Shown: positions 44,501 through 57,881 of the stretch, in pieces | How positions within the stretch are numbered: position 1 is the stretch's first letter | How the letters are laid out: the number at the start of each line of letters is the position of its first letter | NCBI GenBank assembly: GCA_947652115.1 | Contig: OX393573.1 | Location: 9,787,480-9,851,479 of the forward strand | Reading direction: 5' to 3' | Length of the DNA stretch: 64,000 nucleotides | Source of the DNA: Blastomussa wellsi | Lineage: Eukaryota; Cnidaria; Anthozoa; Scleractinia; Plerogyridae | Made by a program: the position numbers and the translations under genes | The notes under the pieces: model-generated | What the model was told of the DNA's origin: nothing | The model's input: only the letters and a program-made list of their open reading frames with translations | The model's database searches: none

Positions 44501-47500
44501 AGGTGTATGCTTCTTGAATCGTGTGTCCCGGGTTCTACTCCCGGTGTCCCCATACTAAAATATCTTCGTCTTTGTTTGAATTTTAAAAAACTAAGTGTCT
44601 TCTTTATTACATTTTCAAAAAACTAAGTGTATGAGTACATGGAATGTCTCAGAGGGAAGAAGGGCCACCTGGTCTATCCCTTCAAGTGACTACCGAAGCC
44701 CAAAGGACGCCTGCGTGGGAGGCTAGACCCAGGCCGACAGATAACGTTTTTACGAACGGATGCGAAAGTGGAACAGAATCGACTAGTGACCACTTTGGCC
44801 GCCAGCGCACGGCAAAATTTGGGGGAATTTGACTGTCTTTTTTTAAGCATCTCATTAGCTTAAACGGCGGTAAACAGTCGGTTTTGAAGAAAATTAGCAG
44901 AGAAGGCGTTTTGAATGATAAATAGAGTCTGAAAACAGGCGACTTGTTGTCAAACACAACGGCGTGAAAATGCACAAAGAATCCGGGAAACAACGATCAC
45001 ACAAACTACGGCCGTAAATTTTGTCAATAAAGAGAAAGAAAACCGCCGTTTGGAGACCTTCAAGGCCTTTAATTTCACTGCTGAATTGTCCCTTCACATA
45101 CAACGGTTGATCATCAAATTTGGAGAGCAAAAATTTCATAGGTTTGTTCGTGTTGCCGCGAATAAACCAGTTAGATTACAGGAATTGCAGAGTTCTGCCC
45201 GCTCAGTGCGCTGAGAAAAAATAAACTCCTTTTACCGGATTGGTATCTTTTCCCCCATGTAGGGTTCCTGTCTCAACACTTCCATGATTCTCGTCCGAAG
45301 CGCATGAATTCCATCACCACTTGCAATGTCAGGTCCACTCCAGATCTTTTTCCCTTCAAATAATAAAATTAATGGAAACAGGACACTAAGCAACAAACGT
45401 TATATGTGTCATGCGCTTAAACCATAGGGAAAGAATGAATGGTAGTGGATACAAATAAGAAAAAGATGAGCAAACTCACCCTCGCACATTTACTTCCCGT
45501 CTATTCTTACTGAATTATGCTCATTTTTGATGCAGTCAACTCAAACTATGATCTAACATTTGCAGACAGAATATTCGGATTGGCATGATACACGATGATA
45601 CCATACGCAACCATGATAAAACTGTACGCCTTGTATTTTCACATGTTTCTAACAACTACACCCGTGATGCCACTAGTGAAAGGAATATAGACATCGTTTC
45701 AATTTGTGTCACTTGTGATAGAGAAGATGACATCTGGAAAGATTTTTCAGCCAAGAATTCAACTTCTAAGATATCTTAGAGGAGTATATAAATCCAATTC
45801 TCTGTGACCTAAGACGCACCATATAATTATAACAAATTATAGTTCCCACCATGATGTCACATCACATAAAAAGGGAACTATGCATTAGTTGATGCTTTCT
45901 ACTTTTTACTGACAAGTCTCTGACAAGCCTCTTTGCTTACCAAATAATTTCTTGATCCGGTGGAGCAGTGACTTGTTTCCCTGATGTGTGTTATCAATGC
46001 TGAAGAAAGGCCGAATCACATGTTTCTCGTATTCCTTACCAGATATTCCATACTGTAACTTTGACATCATAATCTCGGTGTCCTCAAATGGTCTGTCAGC
46101 ATGTGTGCCCACAATGAACACAGGAGGCCGGAGATAGGGCAGCATTCTGTCTGAGTTGTCGACCATTCCTCCTCCCGTTGGTGTGATACTGTGAACTGTA
46201 GCAAGCCATGACTGCAAATTTTCCAGATTTGTTTCTCTGTTCGGGTTTTCCAAAATGACATCATGAGTTCCTTGTCGGATGCATGGTTTAGCTGAGGCAT
46301 TAAGTGGCTTGCTGAGGTTGTGGACTAGTACATACACAGCTCGTGTTGACAGGAAAACAGGGTGGGAAGCATAGTACAGGTGCTGTCCAGCAAAATCCCA
46401 CAAATCTATAGTAACTGCAGATTCTTCCTTGTTGTCGCCATTTTCAGCATTCAGACCATCACGAAGCAGGTTCTTCAACCAAAGTTTAGCACGTTCTGTG
46501 ACATCACCTGGAGGTGAGATAGTATCAATCATCAATTGAGGCTCATTGCTTGACGTTATACCACCACTTTCTGCAAGAGCTTCAACTGTATTGCTTGCTT
46601 CAGCTTGAACTCTCATCTCACTTGCTAGAGAGGAAACGTCTGTCTCCTTGAGGTTACCTTCATTACCAGAAACCTGCATTGGAATTTAAAAGACACCCCC
46701 ATAATTTTCATTAGAGCCTGCTACTTGCCATGTGTATAATTTATACAATGGCAGTTTTAAGAGAGGCAACATTGCTGTCTGTTAGAGTCCTTCTTCTACT
46801 TTTTTGGCAGACAGTTGTTTATGTATTCGCAGCTCCGCGCGCACTCTCATTGCTCGCGTCAGTTCCATAAACAATACGCGCGCTTTATCTGAAATCCGCT
46901 AAACTGGAAATGAAACGTCAAAAAACATTTCTTTTAATTTCGAAAATTAACTCGGTGACCTAAATTGATTTTTTGCATGCGGTAAAACATCCAGTACGCT
47001 GATTCAAATAGAAAGGTTTGGGCAAAAAATGTGCTGTGGAATGTAATTTATAAAACGCCTTTTAAATTTGCACAACACAGGTTTTTCTAATACTGGCAGA
47101 CAGAATTAAGGGGGCTTTTAAGTAACGAAATAAAAATGGCAGGTCACAGACTTAGTTTTGAAGATAATTGGCAAAAATTGAAAGTTGGAAGTTCTTCTGT
47201 CACTGTTGAGATGTTTCCATGGTAACCGCTGTGACGTCATAAACATTGTTAAAGTATTACCCAATAACAGAGTTCTAAATCTATTCATACTTTGCCTGAA
47301 TGATCATAAAATCTTTTCTGTAATCCTGCATAGTTTTACAAGTACTATAACAGTGAGACAACTCTTTCGAGCCCCCTTGAATAATGAATTCAGGTCAAAA
47401 TGTTTTTACCCTAGTTCTATTTGTATTGCCCTTTGTTTAAATAAAGAAAATATCGTTTTCCATACAGTAAGATTGCAGTGATTTTTAGAAAAAAAGGTCT

Positions 47501-50500
47501 GTAGCGCCTACAGCCCTATGTTTATGCAAATTTCATGTCAAACACAGGGAGTGCTTACACGATCACCCTATGACTGATTGCATTGTAGACCCCGACACCA
47601 AAAGGCGTTTTGTGTTACACACCCAAGTCTTGTAAATCACAATGTCAACGAAAAGGTTCATGAGGGAGATCTACTTTCGTGACACGATTCTGTGGTCCTC
47701 CTCTAATGATCTTTGCATGTGATGTGGTAGGCATTTTAACCAAATGGTACAAACCTGATGCATGTGGGAGCTAGTTCGGCCTTCAGTGTAGCAGTCCATT
47801 ACTGATTTCACCTTGAATTCTTCTCTAGACCCTTCTTCCGGTTCCACTCCCAAGTCTGTTTCAGCTTCACTAAGTATCCAGTGATACTGTTTTTCAGCTA
47901 ACATTTTCGATATGTCCTTAGAAAATTCAGACAAACTCGGCCTGTTCTCACCAATGGAATTCCAGTTCTTTACTTGTTCCACTTCGAGTTCACAGACTGA
48001 AGGATCAACTTCAATTCCCACAGTGCTTTGTTCTTTAGGGTCAAATGGCAGACCCAATAGAGACTTCTTGAGACTTGTTTTACCAGCACGATCCTGACCA
48101 ATCATTAATATTCGACCCCGGTAAACACTCACAGATCCATCCCTAAGAGCTTCCTCGTACAACTGCTTTGCAACATGTCCCTGTGCTAGTATTTCTGAAG
48201 GAACTACAAGCACGATAAGCAAAAAGCTATTGTTAATGCATATGCAAGGCCCTGTTTACACCAAGCGAAAACCGGTGAAACTTTTAAGTGCGAATGATTA
48301 AAATTTTGGTGAGCTTCGCCAAACATCAAAGATGTCATCAAGGCGCTATGGAGGCTTGCATTTTTTAAAAATCTTTTTCATTACTTTTCATTACATAAAC
48401 ATTTACAACAATTAATAGCACAAAAAGACAAGAAAAGATTGATAAATGGCGACGAAACTAATAAAAACCACCAAGGCTTGTAAACGTAGGTTCCTTCACA
48501 AGAAAATATTTTCACAATTGACAGCTAACTTTCAAAGAGAAATCAAAATTCCAAGCAATTAATCTGTACGGCGCTATTTTAATTAGTAGCTTTCAATATA
48601 GATGGATGGTAAGGTAGGTTAAGTCTCCATTCGGGTCTAGTGGCCCATCAGGCCGGAGCTTATCCCGGTTTCTGTAGCATGAAGCAACAGAGAGTATTTC
48701 TACTCCCCCTGGATGGGAGGCTAGTCCATTACAGGGTTACCCCCAGCAGTAAATTCACCCGGGTGAAGAGAGGCACTGTACGAGTGTCCTGCCCAGGAAC
48801 ACAATGCATTGCCCTGGCGAGAGGCTCCAATCCGGAGTCCAGCGCATTAACCATTAGGCCACTGCACCTCCCACAGGTCTTAGGTTAGGTCATAGAAACA
48901 AGTGAATAGAGGCGGTGGGAAGTATAACAATATAATTTGGCTTTATCGACTGGGTTGATAATGTTAATTGGCCACCTTAAAGAGATTCGAGAGCTGACGG
49001 CCTTTCCCTTCACCAAGGAAGCACGGAAAGCCGCAAAACTCTAGAACAAAAAATATATTTTTCAAATCGGCACTCTTAATCCTCACAGTATCAACGAACA
49101 CTTTTCATTCAACTAATTTATTCCGTTGTTTTCACGTTACCAGGCACCAACCAATAGAGAAGCTAGATCTTTCTGTATATAAACCACACAAGACCCACAA
49201 TTCCTTGATTCGCTCCGACGAAGGGCTAACGCTCGAAACATCAGCTCTCGAATCTCTTTACGGTGGCAATTTACATTATCAACCCAGTTGATAAAACCAA
49301 ATTAAAGTGCAATAATGTATTCGAAATAAAAATAAACCAATCGTCATACGCGATACGCCTGCACCAGGGCCATTTGTGGGAGGCACCACGCAGATGGCCC
49401 TGAGGACGAGGTTGCGCCTCGTAAGTCGTTCTCAAGCCTTTGCCCCAAAAGATCAAGGACGTGGTTGGGTAGGAGGCAGATGCTTACCTGTATTATCTAT
49501 GGAAATCCTTCCTAGGCTGCTATCCGCTAGCTGCAAGAGCATAGTAATTTCTTGTAATGTCAGAGGGTTGCCCTCAATGTACAGCTTTTCAAGATGCTTC
49601 AAGTCACCGATATCTTTACAAAGGCTTTTCAGTCTGTTATTCCTCAAGTCCAGTTCCTGAAGGTTTTCCAGATTTTTCATACTTGCAGGAAGTGCAGCTA
49701 GTTGGTTGTTATTCACAAACAAGTGCCTAAGGTTGATCAGTTCAACAATGATTTCAGGAAAATGTGCCAGCTTGTTATGATTTAAATTCAGTGTTGTGAG
49801 ATTGGTCAGCTTGCTTGTACTTGTTGGTAATTTTGTGAGTTGATTGTCTGACAGATTAAGCACTTTAATTTCTGTCAAGTTTGCGATAGTGTCTAACACT
49901 CGTACCAGTCTTCTATGCCCCAGATCTGGGACCTTCTTGTTTTTAACAATTGGTTTTAGCTCGACCATTGAAGTATATGCCACCTCCAAACTGTTTCCTT
50001 GAAAATATAATAATAATTCATGATTTAGTCCATTTTTTAAGTGAAAATTACTTTTGGGAATCCAATGAAGGCTTAGCTGTAATTATTTCCTGTGAAAATA
50101 AAATGAATATTGTCCATTCTGGCTGCCATCCAATGAATTCATTCAGGAAAACATGTCAGCCATTTAAGTAGTATATTATAGGATTTTTAACAGCATATTC
50201 TGATGTAATGTACTGCCTGTCAAAGAAATGAGATATTTTATTACAAAAGAGAATTTCACCAGGGTACAAAGAAGTTCAGTTTTCCAACTTGCCCTTTGGA
50301 CAAGCTGTAGCCAGGATGTACTAGCCTGGAAGTCATTTAAATTCCACTAGCCCGAAAAAATTCTCAGAAGTGTGATGAATAAATAAATTAATTAATTCGT
50401 GAAAACTTTCACTTGCCCATCGGGCAAGTGAAGGGTAAAATTTCCTAGCCCGATGGCAAAATCCACCAGCCCCGGGCTATCGGAAATTAACTTCCTTGTA

Positions 50501-53500
50501 CACTATTCACTGACCCAGGCAAGGCACAGCAACAATCATCATGCTGTTCCCAACAGCTCTAATAAGAAATTCCACCAGTGAAACACCAGCTTGGGAATTA
50601 AATATATGCAACAGCCACCCGAGTAATAATATAGATTTAGCCAAGCCTAAAAGCGGAGCTCCGTATTTTTGCTGGTTCTTAATAATTTTTCTGAAATAAA
50701 TAATAATTAAAAACTCCAATTGCAGAATTCCCACTAAGAATAACCATAAAAAGTTAAAAAAATACTGCCAGAAGAAAAAAAATCGGACCTGAGCCCGCGA
50801 TCAATGAAGAAAACCAATGCCTGGTCAGCGGTCAACTTCAGAAAAAACATGTTACCTCGATGAGTTCTAACCTGAGTCCGCGATCTGGTCATGTGATACT
50901 GGTCAGCGGATACCTTGATTTGACAGCTGTCAATTGACCATAACATGGAGGCCTATAACAAAGATGTAAGCTGCTAAGGCTGACAAGGTGCTGACAAAGG
51001 CATGGCTATTTATGGCCGCCATGTTGCGCGACTCCGTCGTCGTCATCGTCGTGCATACACGCCCACGAGCAATACCGCTAGCCATGATAACCATGAGAAA
51101 ATCAACTCACGGGTTTCGTTTTCTTTCCCATATGAGTATGGGGCTCCACTTGGCGGCCCTTTGGGCCGCTGGAGCTCCGCTATTAACAATTCTCAGTCCA
51201 GAATTGCACCATCTGTTCTCTGTGTTCAAGCCACGTGCAGTGCAATGCATGTAGGATCAAAATCCGATCTTTATTATGGCAGACCACATTTGAAAAAGTT
51301 AAGGAATTTGAGCATTTCATGTGATGAGCAAATGCTCAAATAATTAGGTTATTTAAATGTGGGATAAATTATGTGTAGATTTTTCCAGTGAACAAATTAA
51401 TGCCCCTGTAAAGTCAAAATTCGTTTAAGCGTCAAAGGGTCCCTATATATGACTTTCTCAGGCTAATAACTTTAAAACTACTCGGTGAAAGTTGTTGGTT
51501 TTTTTTTCTGTAATTTTATTAGGTCAATGAAAGAAACATTTCTGCAAATTTTTAAAAGATTCCGTCAATGGGTTTCAGAACTAGATAATCTCTGGAACCT
51601 ATTGACAGAATTTTTCAAACGCTTGCAAAACTTTTCCTTCTGTGGAGTAAACAAACATATAAAAAAACAAAAGCTTTTGAGTAGGGTAGTTTTTAAGTTA
51701 CTAGCCTCATTTCTTCTGAGGCTTCTGCGGCAACAGAGTTTGTCTCCATTTTGTCCTAACTCTCAAGTATACTGATAAACACTTTACAAGATGACACTAA
51801 ATGTTTTTCATCTGCATCATTGGCCAAGCTGCAATAGAATGCCAAAGAAGCGGGAAGCTTTAAACTATGTAAGCCACCTTAATGTAAAGGAGTGATCACT
51901 GAGAAGCATCCTATCATATCTGATTGACGGCACTAAACAAGAAACTCACCTAATGTTATGAATAGGTTTTCCACATTCATACCAGTTTGTGATGACACTT
52001 CCATAAACAGATGAATATCATTGTCATTTGCATAAGATTGGGCCTCCTAAAAAATTAAATTGAGGAAAAATTGCCCCATTCAGTGATATGTAGGTCAGCA
52101 TGAAGTTAGTGTATCTGTCACTATGCCTTATGGTTAACGACAGCTTGATAAGCTAAGAACCAGACCAAGGACTGTGTCATGCAACAACATACGTAAAAGC
52201 TCTGGAAGGTCATCCGAACCCCCAAAGGAAATTAGTGAGGGCTTACTTGACTCACAATGCACTTATTGAAGGGAAATTGTCACACCATTTTAGCGACACT
52301 TTAAACAGTTATTTAACTTGTACCTTTACTCAAAGTTTTGTTACCTAAGACTACATTCCTGCAATGAACCCACTACTGACGTCTGTTGTTACGGATGGCG
52401 AGGATGGAAGTGGATTGAAAATTTAAAAAAAAATTTAAATTCTCAAGCCATCTCTGGAAAAAAAACAGGAAACCAACCATTCTGGTTTGCTCTCCCTGCT
52501 AAATTTTCAATTGATATCTTCACAATAATTCTCCAAGAGCACGTTTTGTATGAGTAAAGGTATCAGGCTGACTTTAACACAGAATTGACCTGAATACTCC
52601 AAAATCGCCGTGGCAATTTATGCCCTTTAATGATTTTACCTGTGCATTCAATGAATTTTACGTAACTACATATAAACTGAAATATCTGGTAATGTATTTT
52701 TAACTGTCCTTTTGACTAAATTTTACTTTACCACCTATAAGCTACAATAGCCAGAGCTATAATTATATTTTACATGATATAAAATGAGGATACCTAAAGT
52801 ACGTGCCAGGATCCGAGCCAGTATTCAAGCAGGATTCCGAGCTAGGATCCAAGCCAGGATTCAAGCAGGATTCCAAGCTAGGATCCAAGCCAGGATTCAA
52901 GCAGGATTCCAAGCTAGGATCCAAGCCAGGATTCAAGCAGGATTCCAAGCCAGGGTCCAAGCCAGGATTCAAGCAGGATTCCAAGCCAGGATCCAAGCCA
53001 GGATTCAAGCAGGATTCCGAGCCAGGATTCAAGCAGGATTCCAAGCCAGGATCCGAGCCAGGATTCAAGCAGGATTCCGAGCTAGGATCCAAGCCAGGAT
53101 TCAAGCAGGATTCCGAGCTAGGATCCGAGCCAGGATTCAAGCCTGGACTTGAGACAGGATTCAAGAAGCCAGGATTCAAGAGGATTCAAGGAGGATTCAA
53201 GAAGCCAGAAGGTAGGGTAACCCTTGCAAGAGAATCACAGATAGCCAGAGTTTATAAACAAAAATTTACAGGAAGGATAACGCTAGCCTTCTGCCTGGGA
53301 CAACTTACATCAGGACAACTTAACTATGTCGATCAGAATAGAACTGGTGCTTCCTTGTGATATTGGTTCCAGATGAAACAAAGAACCAAGAGTCAGGTAA
53401 ATCAGGAAATAAAAGGTAGGATAAACAGCGTAGATGCCTAATTAACAAAAGAGCTATTTAAACCATGTTTTCTCTTTGGACCTCTTTGCATGGACTTGAC

Positions 53501-56500
53501 CCTTTGTCACTGATATCACAAGGAAGCACAAGTTCACGTCCGATCACTGAAGTTAAGCCCTGTTGGGCTGGGTTAGTATTTGGATGGGTGGCAGACAGGA
53601 ATAACCTTGTTTGGCTATTCCTTTGATCTCTAGATATTTTTCGTTGTTTGTCGTCGCAATTTTCAATGAATATATCAGTGACATTTTAGTTCCTTCCTTT
53701 GTCCTGTTAACAAATTTACACTTTTTTAGTGTAATCTTCCCAAAACCACAATCAAATCAACGGTTTTGCTGTCGTTTCTTCTTATATAGTTCATCGACAT
53801 TTTGTTTGGTAATATAAAAAAATTACAGGTAAAGGATATTATTGAAAGAAAGGAAAGGCGAAAAATATTGACTCAAACTTGACTCATGACTCGAACTTGA
53901 CTTGGGCTCAAACTTGACTTGTGCTACAAGAAAACTTAGGATTCTGCTCTAAAGACCATTCCATACACTTAGCTCCCTTGTAAATGCTCTGCTGGGAACA
54001 ACTCTGACAACTCATTGTGATCAAGAAAATATTGTCGACATTCACAATTGCCATTCATATTTTTCGCCTGGACAAAATTGTTTTCGAATAACAGCTTTTT
54101 CCAAGCACAAATTAAATTGGTTTGGCAGAAGTTTATTATCCCTTGCGGTTGTATTCATTATCCATAAGATTTAAGTTTATAACTGAAGCGTAAAGGCTGG
54201 TTCTCACTAGTGCATAAGCATAAGTACAAGCATAAGCATAAGCAAGTGAGAACACCCGCGACAAAAGCATAAGGACATACGCAGGCGCAAAATACATTTT
54301 TTGACGCAATACTCGATACCAGGTCTCCTCAATTTTTAAAAACAAGATGGCTGACGTCTACAGATGTCATAGCATCCGCCATTTTGTTTGTGATATTTTC
54401 CGCAGAAGTCTGGGTCAAAGAGACATGTGATTGGTTGAAAGGCTTGAGCTTATGCTTATGTCGGCCCCGTTCTCACTTGTGAAAACTGCGACATAAGCAT
54501 AAGCATAAGCACAAGCCGACATAAGAAAACCAAACATGTTCGTTTTTCTTATGCTTATGCTTATGTCGCGGGTGTTCTCACTTGCTTATGCTTACCGGTA
54601 TGTTATGCTTATGCGTGTACTTATGCTAATGCACTAGTGAGAACCAGCCTTCACCGATGTAAGGTGTCCCAGGTAGTAAGGTTACCCTACCTGTACATTT
54701 TTGCTTGTAAACACAGGATATCTTTAGTTTGACCCTCTTGCAAGGGTTACCCAGGCAGAAGGGTTACGCTACCTCCTTGAAAACAGGGCCTTACATAATT
54801 ATAGAGCTTTGGTTAGCCTGCATTTCATACCGACTTGCTTGCGGTTAACTGCCACTCCAATTTGCTTGCGGTTGGCTTTTATTTGTTGGTTAGAGAAGTA
54901 CTTAATCAAAGGGACTCTATGAGCCAAGTCGTGAATGTGATACGATTGTAGAGGGTGGCCCAATTATTAAATTTCTGCTGAGTTGCAAGAATTGAAGTGT
55001 TCAGCTGAGAAAGATATTTGTTAAAGTTGAGGACATGATTACAAGTAATAGGTGAAACATAGCTGGAATTTAAATTGATAACTGAGAAATAACTTAGAAA
55101 TATTGAAAACTGCCTGTCCAGGAGGCTATTGAGATGCTAGCTGTGGATCTGAGAAATGAAGAGTGTTCAAATTTGTTACAGCTTTTTTTGGCTACAGTCA
55201 AGAGCTTGTGACCTTAGTTGTTAGTCGACTTTGACAATCAGAGTAGGAACACTCTGCAAGATAAGCAACGGGTCCCTTCCGAAAAATATGCCCTCGATTT
55301 AACGATAATAGTTTTGAATGTGGTCCCTACCTATCAATCCCCACTTTAAAAGCGACGCTATGTACATATAATGTATATCACTGAAAGCAAAACACTATTG
55401 GTGCCCGTGTTGGCCGTATATTGGCCGTGATTGGCAAAAGGCCTTTCCCTCCCTAGTCTCCTCAAGATGCCACGCACCCCCCGTTGTGTGACATCAAAAA
55501 AGAAAAATGCTGCAAAGTAGGCTATTACGCCCCTCGCTAGAGACTCTTTACCTCTTCTATTGTTCTCTTGGTAAAAAGGGCAAACAAACCATTCTTTAGG
55601 GGTCCTAGAAAGTTTCATTCTATGGGTTTACAAACTTCCAAGGCAGTGTTTTTCATTTTGAACAAGGAAAATTCTTTCTTTGACACTTCAAATGAAAAAA
55701 AGACACACCGATTAGTTTTTACGTAGCTCTAAAATATAAAAATATGTAGTACAGAGTGCTATAAAAACCTTGCTGATGAAGAAGAATATTAAAGTACAAT
55801 ATTGCTTCGAATTTGGATGGAACTTTTAAAAGGATCGGTAAAGCCATTGAGTTATAAATTGACTGCAAAAGCCGTCCGCTAAAATTAGAACTTTCCACAT
55901 TTAGCGTGAATAGCCGAGTGAAATGTGAATAAACTAATTATATGCAAGCAGAAGTGCCCGGCTTTTAAATTGTCAATATTTTGATGATTGAGTGCATTTC
56001 ACGACTTCTTTGTAAGTGAAGTAATATATCAAACACGAGAGACAGTGTTTCATCACCATTTCAAACACTGAGAAGAGAGTTGAAAATATGAAGCGCAGCA
56101 GAGTATTTTTGACAAACTTCGAGGTGTTTGAAATTGTGATGAAACACTGTCTCGAGTGTTTGATATATCTTCTCAAACGAAACCAAAACTACAGACAAAA
56201 CGAAGAAATAAAATCGTAAAAATCTATGCTAATTAAGATCACGTTTTCAAACCTCCTTCACAGTTCTGAGTTCTGATTTTAATGTGATGAATTATTAATG
56301 AGTTTGAGAAATTTAATTTCAAGCAATGTTTATTTAAAGTTTCTTTCATATTTCAATCTTTAATTCAGAATTTTAGGGACCGATCATTTATTACGTCCCA
56401 GTGGGGGGCGGTGGTTTTGGATGGGGGGGGCGTTTAATTTTAAAACAAGCTCCATTTTAGGGAGTGAATTTTTATATTACAAGAAACGTGAGGCGGGTCA

Positions 56501-57836
56501 AATTTTATGACACAGCAATGTTAGTCTAAAAAGTTTTAAAACTAGGATGATCCTAGCCTTGTTACTTTTCAGAATGCAGGAAATGGCATCTTAGAGGCCT
56601 ACATTTGTAGAAACTTGCGTTTTTTGCGCTCGTGCTCACTCCCAAAACCTATCAGCTTTTTTCTATTTCAAGGGTTGGAATCTGTAGCTCTGTAATTCAG
56701 AGATGTCTCTGCCTCCAGGGGAACCCAACGGACAAACTGTGGGAAAATACATTCTTTTATCATAATGAATGGAAATATATGATATTAAAACATTTTCGGG
56801 TGTTCTTGAGTGTTGCTGTGAAAAATTTATCGGTACCTTTTTGCCAGAACATGATCCACATTATTTTTCCCAGGCAGTAATTAGAACAAACAACAAATGT
56901 GCGGAAATGGCACTGAAAACTGTTGGAATACACTCTTCTCAACGAGATTCAAGCCTTCGTCAAGCAGTTTCTTCAGTCGCCCCTCCAAGATTCAATCGGC
57001 CAGAGCAGAAGTAGTGTTTTTTCAGTGACAACTCCCATGAGAAAACATATACTAAACCACTTTGCCAGCCAGCCAGCAACATTTGCGCTGGTGAACAGAT
57101 AAAGTGAGGAACAGACTCGTTGGGTGCCCCTGCGCCTCACTAGGTAGTCGCCATAATGTATGTGCACACCCGTGTCAGGGCTTTATCATGCACCATATTA
57201 TGTACCATAACCCACCAGATTACCTACAGGTATATAAAACTATAAAAAAGAATGATACCAATTTTATTCACACACAAACAGCTAAACTTATTGCAAACAA
57301 GGTAGAAAATACAAACAATAAATGAGAATATGTATGTGTGAGGAGCGAAGCAAAGAATTTTGCATTATTTAAAACATGGTCAGAAGGGTGGGGGGTACAA
57401 TACATTTTTAAAACTTAGAATAATAATATACGATCGGTCCCTTAGGCTTTCTGGAGCGAACAGATTTGGCACATTAATTTTACATAATCGCGCGCTTATC
57501 TGATCAAGACTTCCCGTCTTTGTGTTTTAAAGTTGTGTTTAATATTTAGCTGCTTTCAGTCTTAAGGTGAAATAAGGTGTTTAAGATTTAATGACATTGC
57601 TTCAAAAAAATAAAGAGGGGCATTTTTATTAACATTTAAAGTAAAGGAAGGCGTAGAAAGCACGGACTGTGTTTGTTTAGTGTCTTTAGTGGAAGGAATT
57701 CTGCAGCTTTCTGACAGATATCGGGCCGTTTCACGCAACCACACATGATTTGTAAATGAATTTATCATCTCCTAGTAGCGAGAAAATACTACACTACTAT
57801 TGAAATATTGACATTGACAGCTGTACAGAATGTAAG

Positions 57837-57881
<45 letters not shown>

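Larger units (their letters stand above)
43311..45235. other. ROCO intron 6 with palindromic repeats
   Basis: No exon is recognised. Inverted sequence pairs occur: GTCACGCGTTCCTTCCCCACGG (about 43799) with CCGTGGGAAGGAACGCGTGACGA (about 44023), and GGTAGTCACTGGAAGGG (44045) with CCCTTCCAGTGACTACC (44136-44152). Part of the same material recurs near 44660-44730. A tRNA-derived head lies at 44478-44550. Confidence 0.6.
48204..49487. other. ROCO intron 3 with SINE and Penelope-like copies
   Basis: The intron between the LRR and Roc exons contains a near-complete SINE on the minus strand (48610-48882) followed by a deleted Penelope-like copy with inverted ends (48905-49310). The rest holds no recognised feature. 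Confidence 0.65.

Noticed and set aside
44644..45139. Frames of 60-100 codons in ROCO intron 6
   Set aside because: No similarity or splice support; the region consists partly of inverted repeats shared with 43.8-44.15 kb.
52763..53360. Repetitive proteins ([12 protein letters not shown] type; [12 protein letters not shown] type) over the minisatellite
   Set aside because: The 12/36 bp period is divisible by three, so all frames stay open on both strands. No splice or similarity support.
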